DNA from: Massilia sp. METH4
Lineage (GTDB): Bacteria; Pseudomonadota; Gammaproteobacteria; Burkholderiales; Burkholderiaceae_D
Assembly (NCBI RefSeq): GCF_037094685.1
Contig: NZ_CP146614.1
Location: 558,001-622,000, forward strand
Direction of reading: 5' to 3'
DNA: 64,000 bases
In this document: piece by piece, positions 28,555 to 37,794 of the stretch
Position numbering within the stretch: the first letter of the stretch is position 1
Layout: each line of letters opens with the position of its first letter
Translations under genes and position numbers: made by a program
The notes under the pieces: model-generated
Told to the model about the DNA's origin: nothing
The model's database searches: none
Seen by the model: the letters and a program-made list of their open reading frames with translations, nothing else

Positions 28555-28762
28555 CCGACACCGGTTCTCTCATGAAGCGTCCTCGCCCTCTGGAGAACAC
28601 CGGTCTCCGACACCAACCCTTCGAGGCACAGATAGTACCGCTGGTGTCGTACACTTTTTCCCCGAGGGGAAAAAGTGTGCGACACCGGTTTTCCTCCGAA
28701 GCGCCCCACTGGTCAAGGGAAAACCGGTGTCCGACACCCAGAGGCCGGTGTCCGACACCAAT
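28555..28762. repeat. Cluster of GGTGTC-GACACC palindromes with a 44-bp hairpin
   Basis: Within 208 bp there are several copies of GACACCGG or GGTGTCCGACACC (near 28556, 28605, 28726 and 28745), plus a long inverted repeat at 28643-28686. The 21-bp arms of that repeat (starting GGTGTCG and ending TTTTTCCCC) pair with one mismatch across a two-base gap. The cluster fills most of the gap between the DUF3079 gene and the terminator at 28815. It is non-coding and looks like a REP-type family distinct from the other two in this window. Confidence 0.7.
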
Positions 28763-28814
28763 GATTCGACGCCGCGGAACACATCACGCAGCATCGGCAT
28801 CAACCCCAACGTAA

Positions 28815-28848
28815 AAAAAGCCCCGGCGCTCACGCGCCGGGGCTTTTT
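28815..28848. terminator. Bidirectional Rho-independent terminator
   Basis: The 15-bp stem AAAAAGCCCCGGCGC / GCGCCGGGGCTTTTT has a TCAC loop and T-runs in both directions. It ends the TonB receptor gene (minus strand) 22 bp after its stop, and any transcript arriving from the left. Confidence 0.95.
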
Positions 28849-28869
28849 CGCATCCGCTGATGCCGCAGC

Positions 28870-31602
28870 TTAGAACTTGTAGTTCACGCCCAGCAGCACG
28901 GTACGGCCGTACTTCTGGTATTCCAGTTGCTGGTTCTTCGAGCCGTTGTACGTCTCGTAGGCGGCGTTGCGCAGGTTGTTCGCCTGCAGCACGATGCCCA
29001 CATCCTTCAGCGGACCGTTCTGGAACGTGTAGCCGACCTGCAAGTCGAGGATGCTCTCGCCCACCACGTAGCGCAGCGAACGTTCGGCGGCGAAGTTGCC
29101 GATCTCGCCCACGAAGTCGGAACGCTTGCGCTGGCTGAGGCGCGTCTCGAAGCCGTTCTTCTCGTAGTACACGGTCAGGTTCGTCACGCGCTTGGACAGG
29201 CCCGGCAGCGGGATGTTCTGGCCGATCGAGCCGTCCGGTTCCTGGATCGCGATATTGCTGTCCGTGTAGGTACCGGAAGCCACGATGCCGAAGCCGTCCA
29301 GCACCGGGGTCAGCATGTTCAGCGGCAGGGAACCGGACAGTTCGATGCCGCGCATCACGCCGCCGTTGCCGTTGTACGGTGCCTTGTAGTCGCCGAAGAC
29401 GGTGTTGGCCTTCGTGCCCGGAACGAACGCCGAGAAGTCGTAGGTCTTCGTCTGCGTGAAGATGTACGTGTCGAGCTTCTTGAAGAAGAAGGCGCCGGCC
29501 ACGTAGGCCTTTTTGCCGAAGTACTTCTCGTACGAGATGTCGAACGCCTTGGCGCGCCACGGGTCGAGCTGCGCATTGCCGCCCGATGCACCCGGCTTGA
29601 ACGTGGTGTCGGAGACGCCGAAGTCCATTGCCGCGCGCAGCTGGTCCACGCGAGGGCGGGCGATCTGCTTGGCCATGGCCACGCGCACGGTCTGGTCGTT
29701 CGGCAGGCCGAAGTTCAGGTTCATGCTCGGCAGCCAGTCGTTGTAGGACTTGCCGTCGTGGATCGGCTGCACCTGCTGGTCGCTCGCCAGGGCACCGTTG
29801 AAGTACTTCGAATCGGAGTACTGCTTGGTGTGCTGCACCTGCACGCCCACGTTACCGCGCAGCGAGATGTCGCCGAATTCGTGTTCGATGTTCGCCTTGG
29901 CGTAGGCCGTGGAGATCTTCTCGCGCACCGACCAGTTCTTGATCAGGATGGCGCCGCTGCCCGCGGTCGGGTTGAACGTCATGTAGCGCGCCACGACGGC
30001 CGGCACGTTCCAGGCCGGCACGTTGCCCACGCCGGCGAAGCCCAGGTCCACGGAACCGTACAGCAGCGAAGGATCGATCGTGGTCGGGTTGCCGGCCAGG
30101 TTGATATTGCCTTCCGGCTGGTCCTTGTCCTTCGAGCGGTCGCTGTGGTTCACGCCCACGTCGAAGCCGGACAGCCAGTTCTCCAGCGCCGCCGGTGCCT
30201 GGAAGTTGGCCGCCAGCTTCACGCTCTTGAGCTCATCTTCCACATAAGGCACCTTGCCGTAGCCGGAGCCGTAGATCGTGTTCTTCACGTACAGGTTCGC
30301 GGCGTCGCTGTAGTCGGCGCGGCCAGGCGTCATGGTCGGGAAGGCGCCGCTGTTGAAGTCCAGGTTGATCTTGTCCAGGTACTGCGGGTTGTTGACCGCG
30401 CCCAGCTGCAGGTTGTTTTCCAGGCCCAGCTCGGAACGCTTGGCCTTCGACCACGACAGGTCGGCCACCAGCTTCACGCCTTCCAGGCGCCATTCGTTGT
30501 TCCAGCCCAGCGCGCGGATATCGTCGCGACGCTTGGTGTACATGCCGCGCACCAGCGGATAGACATTGTTGGCGATCGCGCTGCTGATCGCATTGCCGTC
30601 CTTGACCAGGTTCGAATAGAACGGCGACGGTTCCAGGTTGCCGTTCCAGCCGGACAGGTTCACTTCGAACTGGTTCGCCGTGTCTTCATGCTTGAAGATC
30701 GAGGCGTAGAAGTCGATCGTGCTGGTGAACTGCTTGGTCGGGCGGTATTCGACCACGCCCATCAGGCCGTCGCGGCGGTTGTAGCCGGTGCGGGACAGCG
30801 CCTTGATGCCGTCGGTCGCCGTGGTGCCGGCCGGCAGGCCCGTGCGGGCGTCGGTCTTCCACGGCTCGTAGATGCCGGTTTCCTGCGCCAGCACGGGCGA
30901 CTCCAGGTGGGCGAAGCCGATCGCCACGCCCAGCTTGCGGTTCAGGAACTGGTCGATGTAGCTGATCGAGAAGCGGTTGCCCAGCGATTTCGTGTCGGCC
31001 ATGCTGCCCAGCGAGTTGTGCTCGGCGCGGGCGTTCATCGCCACGGTGCGCTTGCCGAAGTTCAGCGGGCGCACGGTCTGCAGGTCGATCGTGCCGGAGA
31101 GGCCCTGGCCGATCAGGCCGGCGTCCGGAGTCTTGTAGATCGTCACGCCGGACAGCAGCTCGGACGGATACTGGTCGAATTCGACGGAGCGGTTGTCGCC
31201 GGTCGAGACCTGCTCGCGGCCGTTCAGCAGCGTGGTCGAGAAGTCCGGCGAGAGGCCGCGCACCGAGATCACCTGGGCACGGCCGGCCACGCGCTGCGCG
31301 GCCAGGCCCGGCAGGCGGGCGATGGATTCGGCGATGGACACATCGGGCAGCTTGCCGATGTCCTCGGCGGACACGGCTTCGACGATCGAGGTCGCTTCCT
31401 TCTTGACGGAGATCGCGTCCTCGATGCCGCGGCGGATGCCGGTCACGGTCACCGTGGCGATCGGCGCCTCGGCCGATGGCGTGGTTTGTTGTTGCGCGGC
31501 GGCAGGGGTCGCCAGCGCGGCAACGAAGAGTGCGCAGCCGGTTGCCACCGGGCTCAGTTGCAGGGCCGTGCGCTTGCTGCGCTCAGGCGCGAAGAATTTC
31601 AT
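28870..31602 (-). CDS. TonB-dependent receptor, maltodextrin (MalA-like) type
   Basis: This 910-residue outer-membrane receptor has a signal peptide (ALFVAALATPAAA|QQ), a TonB-box region and a plug (VTVTGIRRGIEDAISVKKEA; EDIGKLPDVSIAESIARLPG). The large barrel ends in LGVNYKF, with terminal Phe for barrel assembly. The plug motifs mark the Xanthomonas/Caulobacter oligosaccharide receptor class (TIGR01782-like), which includes Caulobacter MalA for maltodextrins. It diverges from GH13 genes across a 476-bp region with four operator-like repeats, so it is probably induced with the maltodextrin system. Start follows GAGGGGACTTCG. Confidence 0.93.
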   Translation of the reverse strand: MKFFAPERSKRTALQLSPVATGCALFVAALATPAAAQQQTTPSAEAPIATVTVTGIRRGIEDAISVKKEATSIVEAVSAEDIGKLPDVSIAESIARLPGLAAQRVAGRAQVISVRGLSPDFSTTLLNGREQVSTGDNRSVEFDQYPSELLSGVTIYKTPDAGLIGQGLSGTIDLQTVRPLNFGKRTVAMNARAEHNSLGSMADTKSLGNRFSISYIDQFLNRKLGVAIGFAHLESPVLAQETGIYEPWKTDARTGLPAGTTATDGIKALSRTGYNRRDGLMGVVEYRPTKQFTSTIDFYASIFKHEDTANQFEVNLSGWNGNLEPSPFYSNLVKDGNAISSAIANNVYPLVRGMYTKRRDDIRALGWNNEWRLEGVKLVADLSWSKAKRSELGLENNLQLGAVNNPQYLDKINLDFNSGAFPTMTPGRADYSDAANLYVKNTIYGSGYGKVPYVEDELKSVKLAANFQAPAALENWLSGFDVGVNHSDRSKDKDQPEGNINLAGNPTTIDPSLLYGSVDLGFAGVGNVPAWNVPAVVARYMTFNPTAGSGAILIKNWSVREKISTAYAKANIEHEFGDISLRGNVGVQVQHTKQYSDSKYFNGALASDQQVQPIHDGKSYNDWLPSMNLNFGLPNDQTVRVAMAKQIARPRVDQLRAAMDFGVSDTTFKPGASGGNAQLDPWRAKAFDISYEKYFGKKAYVAGAFFFKKLDTYIFTQTKTYDFSAFVPGTKANTVFGDYKAPYNGNGGVMRGIELSGSLPLNMLTPVLDGFGIVASGTYTDSNIAIQEPDGSIGQNIPLPGLSKRVTNLTVYYEKNGFETRLSQRKRSDFVGEIGNFAAERSLRYVVGESILDLQVGYTFQNGPLKDVGIVLQANNLRNAAYETYNGSKNQQLEYQKYGRTVLLGVNYKF

Positions 31603-31722
31603 CGAAGTCCCCTCACTTAAATACGATTTTTCCCGCGGTCAACAATTTGGCCAACTCAGTTAGCGCGACTACACGGGATTCCAAGGATTGCGGCCGCTCT
31701 TTTAGACGTCCTGCAAGAATTT

Positions 31723-31737
31723 TGTATTAAAACTAGA
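31723..31737. promoter_or_regulatory. Candidate maltodextrin-regulon operator (variant)
   Basis: TGTATTAAAACTAGA matches 12 of 15 positions of TGTAGTCAAACTACA. The same 14-base string recurs at 31948. It lies 121 bp before the TonB receptor start. Confidence 0.45.
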
Positions 31738-31852
31738 TGCAGTGTCAATTGAAGTTCAATTCAACTACGCGTGAAAACGCCCTTTCCTGCCCGGTATGCG
31801 CACGTTTTCGCCATTTCGTTGTATCGCGGCTACAGGATGCCCTTTTAGCATC

Positions 31853-31867
31853 TGTAGTGGAACTACA
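31853..31867. promoter_or_regulatory. Candidate maltodextrin-regulon operator (perfect palindrome)
   Basis: TGTAGTGGAACTACA is a perfect inverted repeat with a three-base spacer. It lies midway in the divergent region between the TonB receptor and the GH13 operon. Confidence 0.68.
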
Positions 31868-31947
31868 AAAAATGCCCCGAAACAACCGTTTCCACTGTAA
31901 AGATCTAACGAAACCGTCATCCAGAAGCAATGGAAGCTGCGGTGCCA

Positions 31948-31962
31948 TGTATTAAAACTAGG
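31948..31962. promoter_or_regulatory. Candidate maltodextrin-regulon operator (variant)
   Basis: TGTATTAAAACTAGG repeats the site at 31723 225 bp away. It lies 117 bp before the GH13 gene start, a distance similar to that of the other copy from the receptor gene. Confidence 0.45.
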
Positions 31963-32047
31963 ATGTGCGGTCAGCCCGACGTTGAACGTACCCGGCAATC
32001 ATAGTATTCTGCTCACGCCTCACCGCCCAGCAGGCCACCAAAGAGCC

Positions 32048-32062
32048 TGTAGTCCCACTACT
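32048..32062. promoter_or_regulatory. Candidate maltodextrin-regulon operator
   Basis: TGTAGTCCCACTACT is a one-mismatch inverted repeat. It ends 16 bp before the GH13 start codon and next to its ribosome site (GAGGAGACTC), an ideal place for repression. Confidence 0.65.
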
Positions 32063-32078
32063 TCGACAGAGGAGACTC

Positions 32079-33977
32079 ATGCGCCCCGCCCTGCTTTCGC
32101 GCGCAGCGCTCGCACCCACCTTGCTCGCCATGCTCGTGCCGGCCTGCACACCGGCCAGCGCCGCCCCTTCCTATCGTATCGACCATCTGGAACCGGCCAA
32201 CTGGTGGGCCGGCATGCAGCATCGCGCACTACAATTGATGGTGCATGGCGAACGCATCGCCGACCTGCACCCGCGGCTCGATTACGCGGGCGTGCGGCTC
32301 GCAGCCACCACCCGCGTGGCCAATCCGAATTACCTGTTCATCGACCTTGAGCTGGCGGCCGATGTCCGCCCAGGCAGCTTCGACATCACGTTCGCCGCCA
32401 ATGGGAGCGCGCCCCCCGTGCTCACGCACCGCTACCAGCTGCTGCCGCGTGCACCGGGTTCGCGCGACCGCCAGGGCTTCGATACCCGCGACGCGATCTA
32501 CCAGGTGATGCCCGACCGCTTCGCCAACGGCGACCCGGCCAACGACAGCGTGCCCGCGCTGGCCGACAAGGCGAACCGCGCGGCGGGCGGTGGCCGGCAT
32601 GGCGGCGACCTGGCCGGCATGGCGGCCCACCTCGACTACGTGGCGGCCATGGGCTATACGCAGATGTGGCCCACCCCGCTGCTGGAAAACGACATGCCGG
32701 CGTACTCGTACCACGGCTACGCGGCCACGGACTACTACCGGATCGACAGGCGCTACGGCAGCAACGAGGACTTTCGCGCCTTCGTCGCCCGTGCCCGCGA
32801 CAAGGGCATCGGCGTGATCCAGGACGTGGTGCTGAACCACATCGGCGCCAACCACTGGTGGATGAAGGACATGCCGATGCCGGACTGGATCGGCTACGGC
32901 GGCAAGCCGGTGCTGACACAGCATCACCGCGTGGCGACGAACGATCCTTACGGCAGCCGCGAGGATGCCCGCAACTTCACCGAGGGCTGGTTCTCGCGCG
33001 GCATGCCGGACCTGAACCAGGCCAATCCCTTCGTGGCCAACTACCTGATCCAGAACACCATCTGGTGGATCGAATACGCGGGCCTGTCGGGGCTGCGCGT
33101 CGACACCTACGGCTATTCGAACACGGCCTTCCTGGCCGAATGGTCGCGCCGCGTGATGGCCGAATACCCGAACCTGAACGTGGTGGGCGAGGAATGGAGC
33201 ACGCGCGTGCCCGTCGTGGCGCGCTGGCAGCGCGGCAAGGTCAATCACGACGGTTACGTGTCGCACCTGCCTTCGCTGATGGATTTTCCGCTGAACGACG
33301 CGCTGCGCCGCGCGCTGGCCAGCACGGCGACTGACAGCAATCACGGCACCTTCAGCCTGACCGATCTCCATGAAACGCTGGCGCAGGATTACCTTTACCC
33401 GCGACCGGACCAGCTGGTGCTCTTCGAGGGCAACCACGACCTGCCCCGCACGTGGAGCGTGCTGAACGAGGATATGGGCCTGTGGAAGATGGCGATGGCC
33501 TACGTGTTGACGGCTCCGCGCATTCCCCAGCTGTACTACGGCACCGAGATCCTGATGACCAGCACCACGCAGGGCCGCGACGATGCTTCGTACCGTCACG
33601 ACTTCCCCGGCGGCTGGCCGGGCGACAAGGTCGACGCCTTCACGGGCGCCGGCCTCACCGCGCAGCAGCGCGAGGCGCAGGCGTTCCTGAAGAAGCTGCT
33701 GAACTGGCGCAAGGGCGCCGCCGTCATCCACCACGGCCGCACGATGCATTTCGGGCCGCAGCAGGACACCTATGTGTTCTTCCGCCACACCGGCGCGAAC
33801 AAGGTGATGGTCGCCCTGAACAAGAACCCGAAGCCCGTCACCCTGGAGGCGGAGCGCTTCCGCGAGATGCTCGCCGGCGTCGCATCGGGTACCGACGTCG
33901 TCACCGGCAAGACCCATACTTTCGAACGCGGCATCACCCTGCCGCCCCGCACGGCCATCATCCTGGAGCTGAAATGA
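32079..33977 (+). CDS. Exported GH13 neopullulanase / cyclomaltodextrinase (SusA-like)
   Basis: This 632-residue enzyme has an N-terminal signal peptide (LLAMLVPACTPASA); cleavage after ASA is likely, while VPAC is a poor lipobox. An N-terminal cyclomaltodextrinase-type beta domain (HLEPANWWAGMQHRALQLMV) precedes the barrel. Nucleophile is D342 (GLRVDTYGYS), acid/base E371 (VVGEEWS) and stabiliser D454 (EGNHDLPRT). It should cut maltodextrins, cyclodextrins or pullulan in the periplasm. Its stop overlaps the next gene's ATG (ATGA), coupling it to the glycosidase-esterase fusion. Four operator-like repeats lie upstream. Confidence 0.92.
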   Translation: MRPALLSRAALAPTLLAMLVPACTPASAAPSYRIDHLEPANWWAGMQHRALQLMVHGERIADLHPRLDYAGVRLAATTRVANPNYLFIDLELAADVRPGSFDITFAANGSAPPVLTHRYQLLPRAPGSRDRQGFDTRDAIYQVMPDRFANGDPANDSVPALADKANRAAGGGRHGGDLAGMAAHLDYVAAMGYTQMWPTPLLENDMPAYSYHGYAATDYYRIDRRYGSNEDFRAFVARARDKGIGVIQDVVLNHIGANHWWMKDMPMPDWIGYGGKPVLTQHHRVATNDPYGSREDARNFTEGWFSRGMPDLNQANPFVANYLIQNTIWWIEYAGLSGLRVDTYGYSNTAFLAEWSRRVMAEYPNLNVVGEEWSTRVPVVARWQRGKVNHDGYVSHLPSLMDFPLNDALRRALASTATDSNHGTFSLTDLHETLAQDYLYPRPDQLVLFEGNHDLPRTWSVLNEDMGLWKMAMAYVLTAPRIPQLYYGTEILMTSTTQGRDDASYRHDFPGGWPGDKVDAFTGAGLTAQQREAQAFLKKLLNWRKGAAVIHHGRTMHFGPQQDTYVFFRHTGANKVMVALNKNPKPVTLEAERFREMLAGVASGTDVVTGKTHTFERGITLPPRTAIILELK

Positions 33978-36900
33978 AGCGCAACACCATCGTTACCGCC
34001 ATCGCCCTCGTCGCCGCCAACGCAGCCTGCTCCGGTGCCGCTTTTGCCAGCGAACTATCACTTCCGTACGGCTCCTGGGGCAAGCAGGAAGCGGTGCGCA
34101 TCGCCACTCCGGACGATGACGCCCCGCTGCGCACCTATACCCACTCGACGACGCTGAAGCTGCGCGCCGGCGACCCCCAGCAGGTCACGTACGCGGAGAC
34201 GGCGGACCTGCCGCGCGTGCGCAGCGGGAACGTGGCCGTCGACGGCTTGTTCGCGATGGCGATGGCGGAAATGCGCCAGGATGCCGTGTCGGCGATACGC
34301 GACGACAGTTACAACGGTGGCGAGCCCATCCCCTGCGACTGCTTCGAGACGGGCGAGAAATGGCACTATGTGTGGACGCGCGACCTGTCCTATGCCGCCG
34401 GCCTGGGGCTGGGCATGCTTGACCCGCGGCGTGTACGAAATTCGCTGCAATTCAAGCTCTCCGGCTACCGCCCGGGCGTCACGAAGCCTCCCGTCGTGCC
34501 GGGAAGCGCGGATGGACTGCAGATCGTGCAGGACACCGGCAGCGGCGGCAGCTGGCCCGTGAGCACGGACCGCGTGACGTGGGCGTTTGGCGCCGACGAG
34601 GCCCTGAAGGCCTTGCCGCCGGCCGAGCGCGCAGCCTTCGCGCCGGTGGCGCTGAAGGCGCTGACCAATACGATCGAGATCGACCGCGTCGCCGCCTTCG
34701 ATCCCATCGCTGGCCTGTACAACGGCGAGGAATCGTTCCTCGACTGGCGCGAGCAAAGCTACGCGAGCTGGATTCCCGGCCAGCTGGCGCACATGGCAAC
34801 GGCCAAGGCGCTGTCCACCAACGTGGCGCACTACAAGGCCCTCACGCTGGCCGCGCAGCTGGCCGCGGAACAGGGCGACCCCGCCACGGCGCAGCGCTAC
34901 GACGCCTGGGCCGTGCAACTGAAGGATGCGATCAACGACCGGCTCTGGCTGAAGGACGCCGGCATGTACAGCAGTCTCACGGCAGGCCACTTCGACGGCG
35001 CGCCGCTGCACAAGTTCGACTGGCTGGGCCAGGCTCTGGCCATCGTGACCGGCGTGGCCGATGCCGAGCAGGCCGCCAGCATCGTGGCGCGCTATCCGCA
35101 CGGGCCGATGGGCGCGCCCGTGATCTGGCCGCAGCAGCCGGGTCGCGCCGTGTACCACAACCGCGCGATCTGGCCGTTCGTCACCGCCTACGGGCTGAAG
35201 GCGGCGATCCAGGCAAGGAACGTGGAGGCGGTCAACGCGGCCTACGAAACACTGCTGCGCGGTGCCGCCGTGAACGCGTCGAACATGGAGAATTTCGAAT
35301 GGCTGACCGGCCAGCCGATGCTCGAACTGAAGGGCGCGCAAGGCGAGGACCTGTCCGGCCCGGTCGTCAATTCGCGCCGCCAGCTGTGGTCCGTGGGCGG
35401 CTTCGCCGGCGCGATGGTCGGCGGCTTGTTCGGCGTCTCCACGTCGAACGACGGCATCGTCGTCGATCCTTTCGTCACGACCCGGATGCGCTACGGGGCA
35501 TTCGGCAACGGCCGCACGGCCACCCTTGCCGGGCTGAAGCTGCGCAACCACGCCATCGACGTCCAGCTCGTGCTGCCGCCGGCCCAGCCCTTCGCCGCGG
35601 ACATGCAGGCCGCCTGGCACCCCGTGCAGCAGGTGCTGCTGAACGGGAAGCCGGTGGACCGGAAGATCAAGTGGGAAGACCTGGCGGATACCAATACGAT
35701 CGTCGTGCAGCTGGAGCCGGCGGTGCCGGGCCGGCAGGCAATCACCCGCGTGGCGGCCGATCCCCTTGCCGATGATCCCGCCGTGTTCTCGCCGCCGGAA
35801 CCGGCCATCGCGTCCGCCACGAAGGGCAGGCTCGCGTTCGCCGCCGCGCCGGCCGGTGGGGCCGTGTACAACGTCTACCGCGACGGCCGCCTCGTCGCTT
35901 CACACCTGAAAGGCGCCGCGTGGACCGACCCGAAACCGGTCGCCGCGGCATGCTACGCAGTGGAAGCCGTGTTCCCTGTCTCCGGCAACCGCAGCCATCA
36001 CAGCGCGCCGGCCTGCACTGGCGATGCGATCGAGGTGAGCGCGGGCGATGCGCGCGTAGGGAGGGGAAGCGACGCAAGCGTCGCGTCGAACGTGGGGAGG
36101 GAGAACGGCGTGATCGGCAACTGGGGGGCGCCGTCGGACACGTTTGCCGTCTCGCTCGCCGTCCCGCGGGCCGGCAGCTATGCGGTGCAGGTCCGCTACC
36201 GCAACAACGCGCACCAGGTGAACCTGGGCATCACGGGCGGCGTGAAGTGGATGAAGGTGCTCGACGAGGCCGGCCATGCCGTGGCCGAGGGCGTGGTGCG
36301 ACTGCCCCATTCGCCCGCCGGCGAGGCCGTCTACTCGACGCCGCTGGCCGCCCATCTGAAGGCCGGGCAGCACCGGATCGAACTGTCGGACTTCATCAAC
36401 ATGAGCAGCCTGCAATCGAACGCCACCTACGGCGACGCGGGCGGCAAGGCCGGGCCGATGAACCGCTTCGACATCCATGGCGTGCGCCTGCTCGCCACGA
36501 GCGGTGCCACGCCGGCGCCGGTGGCCAAAGGCCGGCTGGAAATCGTCGACAAGTTCGCCTCGCCGCAGCTGGGCAACGAGCGCAAGCTGCGTATCTGGCT
36601 GCCGGCCGGCTATGACCGCGACGGGGGCAAGCGCTACCCGGTGCTGTACATGCACGACGGCCAGAACCTGTACGACCCGAAGACCGCCTACAGCGTGGAG
36701 TGGAACATCGACGAAGTGGTGGACCGGCTGGCGAAGGGGGGCGACATGCGCGAGATCATCGTGGTCGGCATCGACAACACGCCGGAACGCAACGCCGAGT
36801 ACACGCCGTGCTGCGACGCGTGGTACGGCGGCGGCAAGGTCGCGCAATATGCGCGCTTCGTCGTCGATAGCGTGAAGCCTTATATCGATGGCCGCTACCG

Positions 36901-37303
36901 CACCTTGCCGGACCAGGCCAATACCGCCGTCATGGGCTCGTCGTTCGGCGGCTTGGCGTCGCTGTACCTGGCCCAGCACCATCCGGACGTGTTCGGCCAG
37001 GCCGGCATCGTCTCGGGCTCGTTCTGGTGGAATGGCGGCACGCTCGTCGCGACGGCACCGCGCGCGGCGACGACGCCGGTCCGCCTGTACGTCGACGCGG
37101 GCACCGCCATGGATGGCGTGGAAGCCACGCGCGCCTTCCGGCAGGCGATCATCAGGAACGGCTGGCGGGAGGGGCGCGACCTGCTGTACGTGGAAGACGA
37201 AGGTGGCCTCCATAACGAGCGCGACTGGGCCGGCCGCGTGCACCGCGCGCTCACGTGGTTCTTCCCTGCTCAGTCGCGCGGCACAGCGAAGTCGATGCAG
37301 TAG
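33974..37303 (+). CDS. Exported fusion: six-hairpin glycosidase-like domain + beta-sandwich + alpha/beta-hydrolase esterase
   Basis: This 1109-residue protein has a signal peptide (cleavage near AFA|SE). Residues about 60-600 look like an (alpha/alpha)6 glycosidase: WTRDLSYAAGLGLGMLDP, GGSWPVSTDRVTWAF, GLYNGEESFLDWREQSYASW, HNRAIWPFVTAYGLKAA. The exact GH family was not recognised. A fibronectin-like segment and a carbohydrate-binding-like beta-sandwich (about 690-840) follow. Residues about 850-1100 are a PF00756-type esterase (YPVLYMHDGQNLYDP) with nucleophile S990 in GSSFGG and H1080 in GGLHNERDW. It is coupled to the upstream GH13 gene, so it probably trims alpha-glucans while the esterase removes acyl groups. 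The last 34 bp overlap the convergent GNAT gene. Confidence 0.82.
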   Translation: MKRNTIVTAIALVAANAACSGAAFASELSLPYGSWGKQEAVRIATPDDDAPLRTYTHSTTLKLRAGDPQQVTYAETADLPRVRSGNVAVDGLFAMAMAEMRQDAVSAIRDDSYNGGEPIPCDCFETGEKWHYVWTRDLSYAAGLGLGMLDPRRVRNSLQFKLSGYRPGVTKPPVVPGSADGLQIVQDTGSGGSWPVSTDRVTWAFGADEALKALPPAERAAFAPVALKALTNTIEIDRVAAFDPIAGLYNGEESFLDWREQSYASWIPGQLAHMATAKALSTNVAHYKALTLAAQLAAEQGDPATAQRYDAWAVQLKDAINDRLWLKDAGMYSSLTAGHFDGAPLHKFDWLGQALAIVTGVADAEQAASIVARYPHGPMGAPVIWPQQPGRAVYHNRAIWPFVTAYGLKAAIQARNVEAVNAAYETLLRGAAVNASNMENFEWLTGQPMLELKGAQGEDLSGPVVNSRRQLWSVGGFAGAMVGGLFGVSTSNDGIVVDPFVTTRMRYGAFGNGRTATLAGLKLRNHAIDVQLVLPPAQPFAADMQAAWHPVQQVLLNGKPVDRKIKWEDLADTNTIVVQLEPAVPGRQAITRVAADPLADDPAVFSPPEPAIASATKGRLAFAAAPAGGAVYNVYRDGRLVASHLKGAAWTDPKPVAAACYAVEAVFPVSGNRSHHSAPACTGDAIEVSAGDARVGRGSDASVASNVGRENGVIGNWGAPSDTFAVSLAVPRAGSYAVQVRYRNNAHQVNLGITGGVKWMKVLDEAGHAVAEGVVRLPHSPAGEAVYSTPLAAHLKAGQHRIELSDFINMSSLQSNATYGDAGGKAGPMNRFDIHGVRLLATSGATPAPVAKGRLEIVDKFASPQLGNERKLRIWLPAGYDRDGGKRYPVLYMHDGQNLYDPKTAYSVEWNIDEVVDRLAKGGDMREIIVVGIDNTPERNAEYTPCCDAWYGGGKVAQYARFVVDSVKPYIDGRYRTLPDQANTAVMGSSFGGLASLYLAQHHPDVFGQAGIVSGSFWWNGGTLVATAPRAATTPVRLYVDAGTAMDGVEATRAFRQAIIRNGWREGRDLLYVEDEGGLHNERDWAGRVHRALTWFFPAQSRGTAKSMQ

Positions 37304-37794
37304 ACGTGCGTCTCCCGTTCTTCCGGCGGCAGGCGGGTGCCGTGCAGGAAGGACAGGCCGAGCTTTTCCAGCAGGGCGATCGATGCCGCGTTGGCGGGGT
37401 TGACGATGCCGAACAGGCGCCGCAGCCCCAGCCGGTGGCGGGCATGGTCGACCACGGCGGCCGCCGCCTCGTACGCATAGCCCGCGCCCCGGTAGGGCGC
37501 CGCCAGCGCATAGCCGATGTCGGTGCCGGGCAGCGTGTCTCGCAGGATCAGGCCGCACAGCCCCACCGGCACGCCGTCGGCCTTGCGCTCGACCAGGTAC
37601 AGCGAATAGCCGAGCAGGCGCTGCATGCGCATCGGGCCGGCCACGATGCTTTCGCGGGCCTCGTCCAGGGTGCGGATGCCCTTGTCGCCGATATGCTCCA
37701 GCCACTCCGGGTCGTTGACGAGGGCCAGGTAGAACGCGGCGTCGTCCTCGCGCATCGTGCGCAGCAGCAGCCGCCGCGTTTCCAGGATCTTCAT
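37270..37794 (-). CDS. GNAT-family N-acetyltransferase
   Basis: This 174-residue cytoplasmic protein starts TRRLLLRTMREDDAAFYLAL and has the acetyl-CoA loop YRGAGYAYEAAAAVVDHA, followed by NPANAASIALLEKLGLSF, typical of the RimJ/RimL-like branch. The acceptor is unknown. Its ATG overlaps the stop of the upstream codA-type gene (37791-37794), so the pair is translationally coupled. Its 3' end overlaps the convergent esterase-fusion gene by 34 bp. Confidence 0.9.
   Translation of the reverse strand: MKILETRRLLLRTMREDDAAFYLALVNDPEWLEHIGDKGIRTLDEARESIVAGPMRMQRLLGYSLYLVERKADGVPVGLCGLILRDTLPGTDIGYALAAPYRGAGYAYEAAAAVVDHARHRLGLRRLFGIVNPANAASIALLEKLGLSFLHGTRLPPEERETHVYCIDFAVPRD

Noticed and set aside
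32079..32170. Lipoprotein signal on the GH13 neopullulanase-like protein
   Set aside because: The cysteine is preceded by VPA, a poor lipobox, and a standard cleavage site ASA follows shortly after.
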